Positions 26,359 to 37,924 of a stretch of DNA of 64,000 bases are shown piece after piece. The notes beneath the pieces were generated by a model, which ran no database searches, was not told the origin of the DNA, and worked only from the letters and a program-made list of their open reading frames with translations. A program made the translations under genes and the position numbers. The DNA comes from Crossaster papposus (taxonomy: Eukaryota; Echinodermata; Asteroidea; Velatida; Solasteridae). Every line of letters starts with the position of its first letter. Position 1 is the stretch's first letter. The stretch lies in the NCBI GenBank assembly GCA_037893245.1, contig JBAIAA010000743.1, positions 1 through 64,000 of the forward strand, in the 5' to 3' direction.

Positions 26359-29300
26359 AGATCGGCATTAGCTTTCAGTAATAATACACAGCGTGCAAGT
26401 GGCGTAGTGTTATAATTGCATGTTGGTTAAATGTTTGTTTACCCGGCTATTTTTACGGCAAAATGTTGGGAAAGAGGTATCATAAAAAAATGATACCAGA
26501 TTCAAAATATAAAACAAATAGAAGGGAATAAACGAGGGTTGGAAGCTTTTTTTATATGGGATATTATTTGTCAAAGTGTCATGTTTTGCGATCAAAGGCT
26601 TTTCAATTAAACTATTTACCTACGCTCAATTTCCTTTCATAGTGCAGCAGATAGGTGATGGGATTGTGCATGTGATGTACGAGCATGGAATTTGGCAAAC
26701 AGTCCGAGTTTGTCATGAGAAAGATATTTGGATATTGGGCCATGACCGATTTGTCCTTTAAAGAAATATAGAATAACAACCATTGTTGTACCTTTGTCTT
26801 GGAGACTGTACTCATGTGCTTTTTAAACAAATTGTTTAATGTTTTTGTTTTTTGTTTCTAATGTTTTTAACATATGAAAGTTTTTTTGTACAACAAAATA
26901 AATGGTTGTATTAACTTGAACGATCCCCATCCAGTCAAACCTCAACACAGGGTTTTGTTGGAATCTGTTAGGATGGGTACTGGCCCCCCAAACTGATTGT
27001 CTTTTACACTTTTAACTTTGTTGGAATTTGCAAGGATGGGTATGGTTTACACTAGGGAGTTAGGATTACGGGGTGGTTTTTAACAATTAATTCATAGATC
27101 ATATATTGTACATTGCTCTGGTGACTCTTGAACCCGCTGCTTTTTTTATCTTGTACTTTTTCTTCCCCAACCCCCATAAATAAAAAACCACCAAAAAAAA
27201 CCACACACCTAATCGTGCCCTTGGCCTGACTGGACAGAAAGTTAATAATCAATTGTTAAATTTCTTATCCTTTTTTTTCTTTTTCGACAGACCGGAAGAT
27301 TCGTACGAGAGGTACACTAGCTACCCGGGCCTGCGGCCACCCCCTTTTATCCCTTTCTCCTCGCCCCCTAGCCACCTCTTTACCCACCCCGCCATGAACC
27401 CACTGGCGTTCACTGGTCTGCGCTACCCTAGTGACTTGGCGGCCATGCAGTTGTCCCATCTCTCTCCCGGGGTGTCTTTTGGAGGACTTGTGTCGCCGTC
27501 GGCGCAACACGAAAGGTAAGCTGCCGATTGACAGAAAATATTGTCAAGAAAATTTGTACCAAAAAAATTGCTTTTTATTTCGTAAATTCTCCAAAAACTT
27601 TTCAAATGGTTCTACCTTCTTCAATCCTGCAGTATCCTTCAAATCTGATGGATTTCGATAGATCTGGCATTGGAATAAACCAAAAATTAATTCGTCTTTA
27701 TACAGTACTTGCAGAGAAAAGTTGCTGTTGGACCAGCAGCGGGATCGTGAACGGCGGGCCGAGGAGGCCAAGCAGGAAGCAGCTCAGAAGGAGAAGCAGC
27801 AACAGCAGCATCAACATCAACAGCAGCAGCAGCAGCTTCGAGAGATGGAACGGGAAAATCACGACAGAACGGGGCTGTCCAGGACCCAAGAGGACAAACG
27901 CGGCTCACCCCGAGGTACTTGAGCCTTTTTATTTCCCTAGACCTGAAGTACCAAAATGACTGACTTGGGGACTAATAATATTAACAAATAATAATACAAG
28001 CATTTGTAAAGAGCACTTATTCACCAGTATTTGTGTTCAAGGCTCTACATCATTATTAATACCCCCTTCCCATTTGTCCAATGAAACATTTCAAAGACAA
28101 TCTCAGCTCCCTGGGAGTATACAGCTCAATGCAGCCATTTCGACACAAAGAAGCTAAAATCAACCACATTAACCCCATTCCTGCCTTTACAGATACTCAT
28201 TGACTCCTGAAGCAATGAGTGAAAACGTACCTTGGGCAACGGTACATGCACTGTAACCCCGGGCTGCACTCGGATCCACAACCTACAGAATTACTCGCAG
28301 ACTGCAAATTTCTCCGGGCCACAATGCCACAGCACTTTAAGCGACTGAAATATGTACAGAAATTATTAATTTACTTTTGACTCCCCCCCCCCCCCCCTCT
28401 TCTTTTGAATGCAGACGGCTCTCACCTGCGGCCCTCCAACGCTCACAACCACAATCACCACCATCACCATCATCACCTCCAGCAGCTAGCTCACTCGCAG
28501 CATCACCCGGGATCACCTCGCGTCCTTTCCTCCTCTTCCTCCTCCGTCTCGGGTCACCGCGGGGAGGAACAAGCTCCTCTACCACTACTAAAGAAGGCTG
28601 ATGGAGAAGACCGGTGGCATAGTAAGCATCTCAAGGAGGGCTCCAGCAACGATGTGCAATACCGCCACGCAAGGAATTCCCAGGTAAATGCCGTGATTTG
28701 TGTCTTTCCTCCTAAGAATCGGTTTTCCTTACCGCATTGTTTATTGACTTGGTTCTCCCCAGAACCACATTGTTTGCTCAGTCATGCGGAAGGCACTGGA
28801 GTGCGAAAAACGGACCACAAGTTGATTGCTCACTTTTATCCACCCAGATATCCACCCAAGGAGTGAAGACAATCAAATGTGTATAATGTGTATTCAAAGT
28901 TTGTTCCTTAAAATGTACTCTTTTATGTGGCATAAAAATCAAGACAAAATCAAAAAAATAAGGAGGTTATGCCAGTTTGTTGATCTGGTCCCATTTTATC
29001 AAACTGCAAGTGATTTTAACAAATCCCCAAATGGCACTCCATACCTTAAATTGTGCGTGGATACTTATGAAACAGTTTTTCTAAATTCTGTTAACACTAT
29101 GAATAAACTACATCATTAGAATGAAAAAAACAACCACTCTTTCAGCTGGCATTTGGTTGTATGTATGGGTGGCCAAACATGCCAACATACAACCTTTCTG
29201 AAAAGCAGTGAAATAAATGTGCTGAGCGTGTTTCGTGTTTGGTTTCCTGGCCGACTAAAGTCGCCTTTGGTAAGCAGCAGATATTAGATCCTTGTCGACA

Positions 29301-32300
29301 ATAGTCACCCATATGTAAGGAAATGGTTAAAAGGTAGTGGACACAATTTGCAAACATTCAAAAGAAAAAACTGCCAACATTTCACTTAATAGTAAGTAAA
29401 TAATAGTATCCAGCATCTTGTTGAATATTCGCATCATTTTAGAGCAAAGAGGAATTGCCACCATTTCTTTGTGGGGGTTAGGACCAAACCATCCATTCAC
29501 TTGTTCTTTGTTTGGGGGCAGGCAACATCACACGAAAATCACATCTCACACGCCTCGGAGAAGGAGAGGAAAGCATCGTTACACCACGAACGGGAGTTGC
29601 TGCTTCAACAGGACAGGCGTATTGCCGAGAGGTACCTTGACCTTTGAACTTTACAACTTGACCGTTAACCCCTGTCTCCAGTCCATGAGAAATGGTTTCT
29701 CCCAATTCTCATTTTGTAATCGTAGAGGAGGTGCTTGTAGAGTCTATACAGGATATAGTGTCCATATTATTAACTTAATCTTGAATGTCATTTTTCACTA
29801 CGAGCCCACTTTTCAGGCTCATTCCTCAGTTAAGAATAGCTGTGGGTTTGCGCGAGCGCATTAGCACCACCCACTATGGATATGCACGAGTAATGGTACA
29901 GACAGGGCAGGCACTTTTATTAGTGTACTTGGATATTTGTGTTGCCATTTTGAATGGTTTGATGTAATACTCTCTCACATCTCAATACCTGCAGACACGA
30001 GAAAGAGCGGAATTTATTGCGAGAGCATCGAAGAGGTGACCACCACCACGGCACTAGACCACCGCCTCTGGTGTCGCCGGTGCGTCCGTCTCGCGAGGAA
30101 ATATACCGCCATAAACTCTTCAACAACCACCGGCCCGTGAGCCAGGACAGTGTCGTTAACCACCGGCCAGTGAGCCAGGACAGTGTTGTTCCGCCCCAGT
30201 ACGACTACGAGAGGCTCAACAGTGTCGACCGGATTCTATTGAACGATAAGTCGTCAGTGACCACGTCGGCAACTACAGTAGCAACGACGGTGGCGGCTGA
30301 GAAAGCGTGGTATGAGCAGCAGCACGGCTTGATCGCCAACCGCGTGCAGAGTCCTCACGCCAGCGCGGTGAGGGAGTTGGACCACGAAGCTCGCGTTGTT
30401 GTCAACAGCCACGGCCCGCCACCACCACCACTGCCGGCCAGCGCGCACGCCAAGCCGTCACATCTCAGTCAATACGACTACGACCGACCGCACGCCGAGT
30501 TCAACTACCACCTGCAGGAGTTCTATCGGATCAACCAGCAGGTGCGGGAGCTGCAGAACAGTCACGGCGGTGGGGACCAGCTGCCACCACCGCCCACGGT
30601 GCAATTGAACGAAAACGGGGACCCCGTGGTGTCCAAGCTGGACTTGGAAGGTCGCCAGCGATTGGAGACACGGGCCAACGGCATCTACATCTCCAGCGAG
30701 AGTGATTCGGACAGTGCGGAGGAGACGGAAGTCAAGCGAGAGCGATACCGCAAGAGGATGCGGAGAATTGTCAGGAAGTCCTGCATGACTCTAGACGATT
30801 CGGAGAAGAAGACCAACTTCTTTCAAGTCATGGGCTTGGTCACACATGGAAAGAAAGAAGGTAATATCTCCCCTAGCAAAGTGTTTTACAAAGTTACTTC
30901 AGTATCGGTCCATATCAGTACATACATGTACTTCAGTATTTGCCAGATTGAATGCTGTTCCAATTGCAGGTTGTCCCATGCGCAAATTGCTTAGGTACAG
31001 ATGTCTGGCAACTTCTCTGACCTAAGTTGTTGGCTAGAGACAGTATGATTGTATATTTTTATTTATTTTAGTAATATTAATTTAATGCTTTCATACCTGG
31101 TAAAAGCCAATTTTGTAAGTTTCCTACTTTTCCAAATTACCTACAAGTGTACTTTCCAGTTTCTACGCTTATCAATTTGTAACTTTCCAAATTCTAACTT
31201 TTCATCGTTCTGAATTTTAAATGTCCACTGCCCAACTTTTGCAAGATTTCTTAGATTTTTATATTATCCCATCTTTCAAATAGTCCAACTTTCTGAATTT
31301 AACACTCTGTTCACTACTTCCAATAATCGACTTTCTGTGCTTCAAAAGTCACAAATGGAAACCTTTGTTGTTGTTATTTTCCAGAGATAAACCAGGAGAA
31401 ACGAAGGAAGCGGCGGATTTGGCTGAAGGAGGACCAACCCACGGCCAAAGTCAGTCGGCCGGCCTTAGAACCGGCCAGTCTGCTGCCCTTGCCGGCTAAG
31501 GTGAGCCAGGAGGACTTCCAACGAGAGCTGGACTACCCTCACAAGTGCCGGTTCTTGCGCGGCATGGGGCTGGACGTCGTGGGACGGGACAAAAGGAAAG
31601 GTGAGTCATCGGTGTTATTTAGCCAGGGCTAAATAAGTCGGTCTGTTTCTATGGAAACTCTAGGTGGCACTTTGTCAACGACTCATGAGTTGACTACTCA
31701 TTTTCTCGAACAAATGGTCATTTATTCAAGTATCGGATTCCAATATTTAAAAGTGTCTGGTTTTGTTGGGTTTATTGGGGGGCTCTCGTTCAGATATGGA
31801 AAAGGCACGAGCAGCTGTTGAGGCATACCGGATACGGCAAGCCAAGAAGAAAGAAGCAATGAGAAGAGAGGAGGCTAAGGAGGTATCAGAGTCTGCAGTG
31901 GGTGGCTCTGAAACAGCGCAGACGCCAGCCGGCCCCACCAACGCAGGTACGTAAAGGGATGTAAATAATTTAATGGGTCACAATTTGCGGTCTTGATGTT
32001 ACTTGGTTTGCAGTGTTCTCTACGGCCTGAAGTTTGAGCAGTGCAGGCAGATGGCGGACGTCACTGGCTGGGTTAATATACAGACTCTTTTTAGAAAGTT
32101 ATATTACCATGACGGAAATGAAATGAAATGGAAGATGCCGTTTTAACCAGTTAGCGCCGCAATGCGTAAACTCGTAACCATTTTGCGTATATACTGGAGG
32201 CGTGCAAACACAGAATGCATTGCTGGTTTCCACAAAAAAATGTTGAGAAATGCCCCCCAAAAAATTGACCGTATTTTTTTTGTCAATAAACCCAGGTACT

Positions 32301-34720
32301 GTTTGCAAAGCTGAAAACTTGGAAAATGTGAATTGCAAGACGGCTGTCGGCGAGACTTTCCCCAACCATTTGGTGTCGTCACCCGGGGCGCAAGCCCGCC
32401 TGCAAAATGAGAGGACATTGCCGAGCGGGGGTAGTAGCTGCACTCCCCAGACTCAAACCCCGGACAATATGCCGCCGCATGGACGGCAGTCCACGCTGCC
32501 CGATAAGAAAGACATAAAGAAAGAACCTTTGACAGGTGGCGAGCTAGCCGACGTGCCCAGCTGCGGCAGCAAGGGAAGCAGCGCCGCGGCGCTCGCTGAC
32601 CAGCAAGGGGCGTTGCCATTCTCAACGGCCGCAGGAACGGTGGCAGGGAAATCGTCGCAGTTTGAAGACTTTGCCCAGGAATTCCACCAATCTGTGCTAA
32701 GGACCACTCAAGAGGCCATGGCTCATCAGAGGGTGGGTGCCGCCGGCCCCAACCAACTCCAGGTTGACCCCCTGAGACGAGACAAGCATGTCTATCCCGG
32801 CCTGACGAACTCAAACCCTGAGGGCACTGGCCCTGCCCCGGCCTGGCCCAAGGGCCAACTCCAGTGGCCTGGTGTGGAGACTGTCATGGATTCATATCAG
32901 AGACATGCAAAAGGTAACAACTGATTTGCGGCATTTACTTTCTTCCTGTGAACGGTCTGAAATTTGATCAAGCGTCACCTCATGTATTGTTGGGTTTTCG
33001 GACTAAACACTGTAGCCCTAGATGATCTGTGCTTATGATCAATACTCTGCGCTTAGAGCACCCGCACAGGAGTTCTACATAAACCCTGTAAGCACAGAAT
33101 CCTTCATTTGACAAAAAAGTAGACATGGGAATCCACATTTCCGTTGAATTAATCTCAATGGAGCATTCTGTAAACCCTTTCCTTACCACATTGTTTATTG
33201 GCTCGGCTCTCCCCAGAACCACATTGTTTGAAGACCAGACCAGTCATGCAGAAGTTACTAGAGTGGAAAAGTTGAAAACTCACTTTTTTTCCCACCCAGA
33301 TTTTCACTGTCAAGGAGTGATTAAAATCAAATGTGGTGTGTAAAGATTGTTTTACAAACTTTACTCTTTCATGTGACGTAAGAATCGAGGACATATGTGC
33401 AACAGTAAGAAAGTGCACAAACAAAATTTCCTAGTTTATAGCAAAGTTTAGTTTTTTGGCTTGTTCATAAAATGCGAACGTGGAGTAAATTTGACATCAC
33501 CCCAAAAAAAAATGTTATGCACAATTTGCTAGAGTATTGTAGCTCAAACTTGCGAAGTCAAAGTACGAAAGTTTGCCGTGACGTAACAGATTTGCATTAG
33601 CCTCGACTTGTGCGAATTCATGAAGGAAATCCCGGGAGAAATCCCGGGAGAATTTTGTGACGTGAAGAGGGTCTTGTACCACAGGCGTTCAAAAGAAGAA
33701 ATTGTAGATTAGATGAGTTTCTCTTTGTGGGAATTCAAGGCCTTTACTGGTTTTTTTCTCTCCCGTTCTTGACAGAGCAAGAGCTGGAACGGAGTGTGTT
33801 GCTAGACCAGCAAAGCCGACTGAGGGTATGCAACGGTGAGCTAAACAATACAGCTGAACAGCTCCGACTTAAAATGGCTGTAAGTATGTCCCTCTCACTG
33901 CATCCAGAGTTTCCAGAGGCTCCAACCCAAGATGTCTTTAAAAACTGTTTGCAGTGCACTGAATGCCAATCCAACCATATCGCTGTTTAAACTGAAAGCC
34001 AAATGTTGGCAGTAATATAAAATGGATCATTCTGTTGTTTAACTTTGAAAGACTGTTTGCCATCATGTCCAATTAGAATAGCCCCTATTCATTGAAGACG
34101 CCACCCAATGTTTACCGCATGACATTGCAGTTTTCAGTGGGGGTCACCTCTCGACACTCACTATACTGTTACGTGCAAGATGCCAACGAACGATCGGTCT
34201 TCGACCAAAATACAGTGAAATGTACAGTTTCAGAACCATCAGTCGGGGGAGATATTAAACACGTCAGAAGACTGGAAAATATATGATTACAGTCAAACAC
34301 CTTTATAACACAGTCCTTTTGCAAATTGCCTTGTAATAAACAGTTACCTTGTAATATCAGTAATAGAAAACACAGAAAAAGACTGGGGGCCAAATTTGTC
34401 CTTGTTATAAGGACTGTTGTATTAACAGTGCTCTTATTATCAGGGTTCGACTGTACTGTGCAGGGTACTTTAATTAGGAGCTACATAGTTGACAAATGAG
34501 TGTGTAACGTCATGAATACATACGCTCCTAAGTCACACACACTAGCCACTGATTGTAAAACTGATTGGAGCTTGGCTTAATTATTCCACCCATTCCTCCC
34601 CCGTCCCCTTCCCCTATATAGGACCTGTTGGAGAAGAAACAGTTACTGCATCGAGAGCAAGAAGCCTACCTCAGGGATCTACACCATCTACAGAAATATG
34701 TGTATGACATGAGGAAGTAA
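17978..34720 (+). CDS. GSE1: GSE1 orthologue, 14 coding exons, N-terminus missing
   Basis: Coding exons: 17978-18196, 18661-18845, 21287-21423, 22446-22688, 27291-27515, 27715-27914, 28415-28683, 29522-29631, 29995-30860, 31385-31600, 31794-31946, 32296-32913, 33776-33879, 34622-34720. They encode 1213 residues plus TAA; all junction phases agree. The first exon enters in phase 1, so a short upstream exon with the start codon is missing. Vertebrate GSE1 (about 1217 aa) is a nuclear subunit of the HDAC1/2-CoREST-LSD1 (BHC) corepressor complex. Landmarks shared with it, in order: TRTTATVNPL and SSFAAALRKLAK; STPPVVTIAPT; proline/tyrosine-rich YP blocks; a charged EKLLLDQQRDRERRAEEAK-type helix; VSKLDLEGR before an SESDSDSAEE acidic patch; two related F-x(3)-GL modules; EDFAQEFHQSVLRTTQEA; WPGVETVMDSYQRH; and a C-terminal coiled coil. 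His and Gln runs and an 11-residue tandem duplication are local features. The family call is secure; the function is inferred from orthology. Confidence 0.95.
19034..19205. mobile_element. TTAA-family MITE copy, truncated, GSE1 intron
   Basis: It starts TTAACCAGTTCGCGCTAGAT at 19034, keeps the GCAGCGAGCTAGGC and CTATCGGCCTGAACC segments, and ends inside AATAATTCCGG without the terminal inverse. Confidence 0.65.
19320..19480 (+). repeat. tRNA-derived SINE, 5'-truncated
   Basis: GGTTCGAGTCCCGTCTGAG, then TTTTTCGGAACAACACTGAG and TATTTATATAATATGTTGGTG, match the neighbour at 19550-19740 in order. The A-box half is degraded. Confidence 0.6.
19550..19740 (+). repeat. tRNA-derived SINE
   Basis: A tRNA-like head has a pol III A-box match (TGGTCGAGTGGTC) and B-box (GGTTCGAATC) at about 19,560-19,615. 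The body continues TCGGAACAACCGAGTATAGAGTGTTTATA. The same body follows a B-box (GGTTCGAGTCC) at about 19,349 in a second copy 200 bp upstream, showing a mobile family and not a true tRNA gene. The acceptor stem does not fold. Confidence 0.7.
21287..21423 (+). CDS. GSE1: GSE1 exon 3 (short, Ser/His-rich)
   Basis: This exon is too short to stand out as an ORF. It is supported by a strong polypyrimidine tract and CCTTAG acceptor (exon from 21287), phase 0 entry that matches exon 2 (EQRR at 18845), and an AG|GTATTTG donor in phase 2 that matches exon 4. The peptide begins LSQELDRHGHHNSSDQHN and is polar and low in complexity, like the corresponding disordered Ser-rich stretch in vertebrate GSE1. 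No alternative frame through the segment joins both neighbours. Confidence 0.8.
21445..21735. mobile_element. Family B element immediately after GSE1 exon 3
   Basis: It starts TTTTTACTACCGAATTATT about 20 bp past the exon 3 donor and ends CTGATAATTCAAGCAATTACC. Its interior matches the reverse copy at 15.6-15.9 kb. Confidence 0.55.
22117..22255. mobile_element. 139-bp hAT-like MITE in GSE1 intron
   Basis: The inverted ends share CGAATTACTTGGCTAC (left, about 22123-22139) with GTAGCCAAGTAATTCG (right, about 22234-22249). Flanks AGATGTGG (22109-22116) and AGATGTTG (22256-22263) match at 7 of 8 bases. It lies 190 bp before GSE1 exon 4. Confidence 0.65.
22446..22688 (+). CDS. GSE1: GSE1 exon 4, proline-rich, NAGNAG acceptor
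   Basis: This exon encodes SRPVPQHLKSEESNPVRG, then a run of about a dozen prolines, then MMAAALSPYPFHQAFMAP. The acceptor reads GTCAGCAG, so AG at 22444-22445 or 22447-22448 could be used; both keep frame and differ by one residue (PRSRPV versus PRRPV). The donor is TTCAG|GTAGGT after 22688. The YPF/HP-rich segment corresponds to the tyrosine/proline-rich region of vertebrate GSE1. Confidence 0.88.
22689..27290. other. Largest visible GSE1 intron (4.6 kb)
   Basis: It separates exons 4 and 5 of GSE1. It is AT-rich with two GC-richer islands, about 25,030-25,160 and 25,830-26,300, which are candidates for intronic regulatory DNA. It also contains poly-C, poly-G and (CTGT)n tracts and a single-arm copy of the 1.5-kb hairpin family near 27,018. 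No coding exon is seen. Confidence 0.5.
26323..26359. repeat. (CTGT)n microsatellite in GSE1 intron
   Basis: About nine uninterrupted TGTC units lie within the GC-richer portion of the intron between exons 4 and 5. Confidence 0.95.
28723..28970. repeat. Dispersed repeat, first of two direct copies in GSE1 introns
   Basis: TTCCTTACCGCATTGTTTATTG, TCCCCAGAACCACATTGTTTG and CCACCCAGATATCCAC recur in order at about 33,172-33,400. The first copy starts just past the exon 7 donor. Confidence 0.65.
29995..30860 (+). CDS. GSE1: GSE1 large exon 9 with acidic patch and first F-x-GL module
   Basis: This is the longest coding exon (866 bp, phase 2 to phase 1). It starts RHEKERNLLREHRRGD, continuing the charged helix of the preceding exon. 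It then holds two perfect copies of NHRPVSQDSVV, a PPQYDYERLN segment, VSKLDLEGRQRLETRANGIY, the acidic SESDSDSAEETEVK patch and SEKKTNFFQVMGLVTHGKKE. The VSKLDLE block, acidic patch and FFQVMGL module occur in the same order in vertebrate GSE1. The next exon (31385-31600) continues with a basic EKRRKRR stretch and the second module, CRFLRGMGLDVVGRDKRK. Confidence 0.93.
33172..33400. repeat. Dispersed repeat, second copy
   Basis: The same phrases as 28723-28970 in the same orientation, in the intron before GSE1 exon 13. A conserved ATCAAATGTG...ACTCTTTCATGTG tail is shared. Confidence 0.65.
33776..34720 (+). CDS. GSE1: GSE1 C-terminal coiled-coil exons
   Basis: Two exons (33776-33879 and 34622-34720) encode EQELERSVLLDQQSRLRV..., ...EQLRLKMA and DLLEKKQLLHREQEAYLRDL..., ending VYDMRK-TAA. 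Heptad spacing of Leu through the segment predicts a parallel coiled coil, as at the C-terminus of vertebrate GSE1, where the matching helix follows the VFEAYQEH block. The stop is at 34718-34720. Confidence 0.9.
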
Positions 34721-37700
34721 CTCCATCATCCATAGTCAGGGGCCACACTATCCATTGTACAGGGCCACCACCATAGCAACCACTTTAAAAGAATAATGTA
34801 ATGCAAAACAAAATGTATTTAATTCACAGGGGCCATTTTTTTGGAAGGAAAAAAAATGAGTGTAAATATTCGGTATGTCTTTTAACAGTTATTGTCCATG
34901 ATGTCATTGTTTTGGTTTTTTTATAGTTTTTTTTTCTGATTTGAGGGAAGTAAATGTGGCTTTAATAATTTAAGAGATGATAGAGAAGGTTTTACTTCTT
35001 TTGTAGAGCACTTCCCGAGGAGTTTTTGTTTTGTTTGTGTCCATGCATCAATTGACTACCAGTACTTGTCTTGTACATGTTACAGGGCCACTTACTGGTT
35101 TTTAAACATATTTTAGACTTATCAAAAAAAAGGTGATGTACATTTTTTGTTTAAGCAGGAGACTTTGGTATATTATTCGGGGAAGAAGTGCAATTTGGGG
35201 AGATGTATAATGAAAACCGCCCCCTGTAATTTATTACGATGCAAATTGAATGCATTAACGGACGTCGCGTTTAAAGATATAACTCGGAAAAAAAATATGT
35301 GCAGTGTCTTAAATGCTTCACGGTCAAGACCGGTTGTTTGTTGTTGTGGTTTTAGTCATTTTTTAAGTTTAATTATGCCAAGGTCTTAGATTTGGAAACA
35401 GAAGTTAACAGAGTTTTTTTCTGGAAATGGAAGGAAATATGAAAAACAAACTGAGAAACAAACTGAGAAGTCATTCAAAGGTAGCATACACCATTTCTGT
35501 AATCTTCAAATATGTTTAACATTTTGTGTTCATAGATGCTGGAGAAAACAAGAACAAAATACTTGTAGTCTGGTTACTTTGCTTTCTTTATACGAAACAG
35601 CAATTTATAGACATCAGGGAATTATTAGGTTAGGACACCAGACTAGTTGGCTGGCACCCATTCATGGATGTGTAATCGTATTCCAAATAAAATGTGGACT
35701 TGCTTAATAACAATTAAATAAATGGGGGGCAGTGTTTTAAAAATAGTCAATTTGTTTTTTAAATGATTGCTGGCTGGCAATCGTTCCACAATTCCACAAT
35801 TCTTGAAAACTAAAGCACACCAGGTGCTGTGATTTCACAGGATGTTTGAGACTGATAGTCACTTGCAGTCGGGTAAGATATTTCACAATAATTCAGTACT
35901 GGAAGTTTTGTTTTTGGATGTTTGCAAATGATGTATACTACCTTTAAGGAACTGTTTTGAAATAATGCATCGGTGGTCTTGTTTTTTTTCAGTAGGACAT
36001 GGTCGTAATGACAACAGCCTTATGCAAATTTAAGAAGCTAACAAAACTGACCAATCACTGTCTCACCTGTGTCACATGACTTTATTATCTCTCACCAACT
36101 GAATTCTCGGAATGAAAAGCTCGGACTCCTTTTCCCCTTTTGGGAAAATGCAAGCACTTTTGGCGCTTAAAAACTCAAATAAAAGAGACAAAATTGCTGC
36201 TTAAAAATTTAACATTCTAAAGGGAAAACAAATTATAATTATCTGAAAGCCAAAACATTTTTATTTCACTTCAGCACCAGTATTGATTAAGTTTGTTTAC
36301 AAAAAAAGCGTGTGAATATTAACTTCTGTTTTCATTTTATCATTGAAATGCTGAGCACCTTTCACAGTCTTCTTGTCTTGTTTATTTATTGGTTATTCAC
36401 TTATGAAGTTGGACAATACAAATTATTTATTGCTCTGAAATATTAAACAACTTAAGAACAGGATTATTCCTTTTCTTTCTTTTGGAAAGAATTTTTTCTA
36501 ATTTATAAACCCCCTCTATATATGTTTGTGTAAAGTATAGATCGAAGAGAGTTTTACATAAAAACACACATTTTAAAGAATGTCAATAGCTCTTCTTTTT
36601 TTTTTATAACGGTCTGGTTATGATACAGTACTGAACCATTTGGATTGTTCATCCAACACCACAAAGATTTTTTTAATTTTTTGTTTGTTTACGTTGATTT
36701 TGTTCAGACCAATTGCATTCAGAAACCATTTTTATTTCCTGAACGATGAAGGTATAAAGGTCTGCTGACATTGTATGCACGTCCCTATTGGATAAAAGGA
36801 TGTACCTCCAAGATGGGGTCAGTGCAAACGGTCTATTGACTCGAGCCCCTTCATTTGTGTGAAACGATCTTTCAGCAGTAACTCGGACTACTATATTTCA
36901 GTAGTAATCAGAATGGTGCATCAAATAGGGCATTGAATTAAGGATTGAGAATTGAATTGAATTTGATGCCACTTTAGCATCTAAATAAAACCTAGACATG
37001 ACATTGGTCGTTTCAAAACTGTTCTGAATATCGATTCGTGTATAGAATACAGGCATGATGCGTGCACAAGAGGACGCACGCTTGCATTATTACGCGTAAA
37101 ATAGAATTCAAACTTTGTGTGTTCTGAGAACGATAGCTCGTCTGGTTTTATTAGATGTCTACGGTATCTGCGAGGTACAATGCAGTAGGCACACGCGCTT
37201 TCAAAGAACACATGACTGGAAATTCGATTAGTAAACACGGTCCGTTATTTTGTGGAGTTAAAATTTTGGTTCTACAAAATGACGGAGTTTTATTTGTTAG
37301 TAATTCAACAAAAACCACGCAATTTGAAGGAATAGTTGTGTGAATCTTTATATTCTACTTCCCAACTATATCCATTTCTTTTGTATACATGAAAACACTC
37401 GATCCAAAGCAATGTGCCCCTTTAATGTGCCTAACTGTTGGATCACACACTCTATAAAGCATCGCCATGTCCTGTGTACATCAACACTGCACTCTCTATG
37501 CTGCACTCATAGTATTAATACCACTAGTGGTTGAGAATTTCTGAGAAATTATATGAATGGCACTTTTTTTTTAAGAAACTGAACAAATAACCAGTGTCTG
37601 CACAATCGTTTGTGTATTTGTCTCCTCCATTCTCAAGATCAACAAAAACGTAGATTTTTCACGTCCCTTCCAAAAAAGTTAACATTCTATTTAAAAATGT

Positions 37701-37916
37701 TAGTTCAACTTTTGTTAAATTTCAATTTCCATGTTTATTGTGTTAACGGATTAAAGGGTTGTTTTCCCCCAAACAAACCTTGAAATAGTAATGATAAAGA
37801 CATCAAAAGATTCATCTTAACAAAAACCATGTCAGAATAAATGGAAAATTTTAAAATACAGATATGGCAAGGATATTTTACACGGACAAAATAACATGTT
37901 TGTACACGTTCTTTAC
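34721..37916 (+). other. Probable GSE1 3' UTR followed by intergenic DNA
   Basis: No coding exon is seen. AT-rich sequence directly follows the GSE1 stop. AATAAA signals occur, for example at 35686-35691, and AAATAAAAG near 36177; which one is used cannot be told from sequence. A repeat-like stretch at about 35,620-35,950 shares phrases such as GATTTCACAGGATG with intronic DNA at about 46,670-46,860, so part of this region is dispersed repeat. Confidence 0.45.
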
Positions 37917-37924
37917 TTTGTAAC

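Noticed and set aside
32143-32814. 223-codon minus-strand frame
   Set aside because: Mostly the antisense of GSE1 exon 12, which has family similarity on the plus strand.
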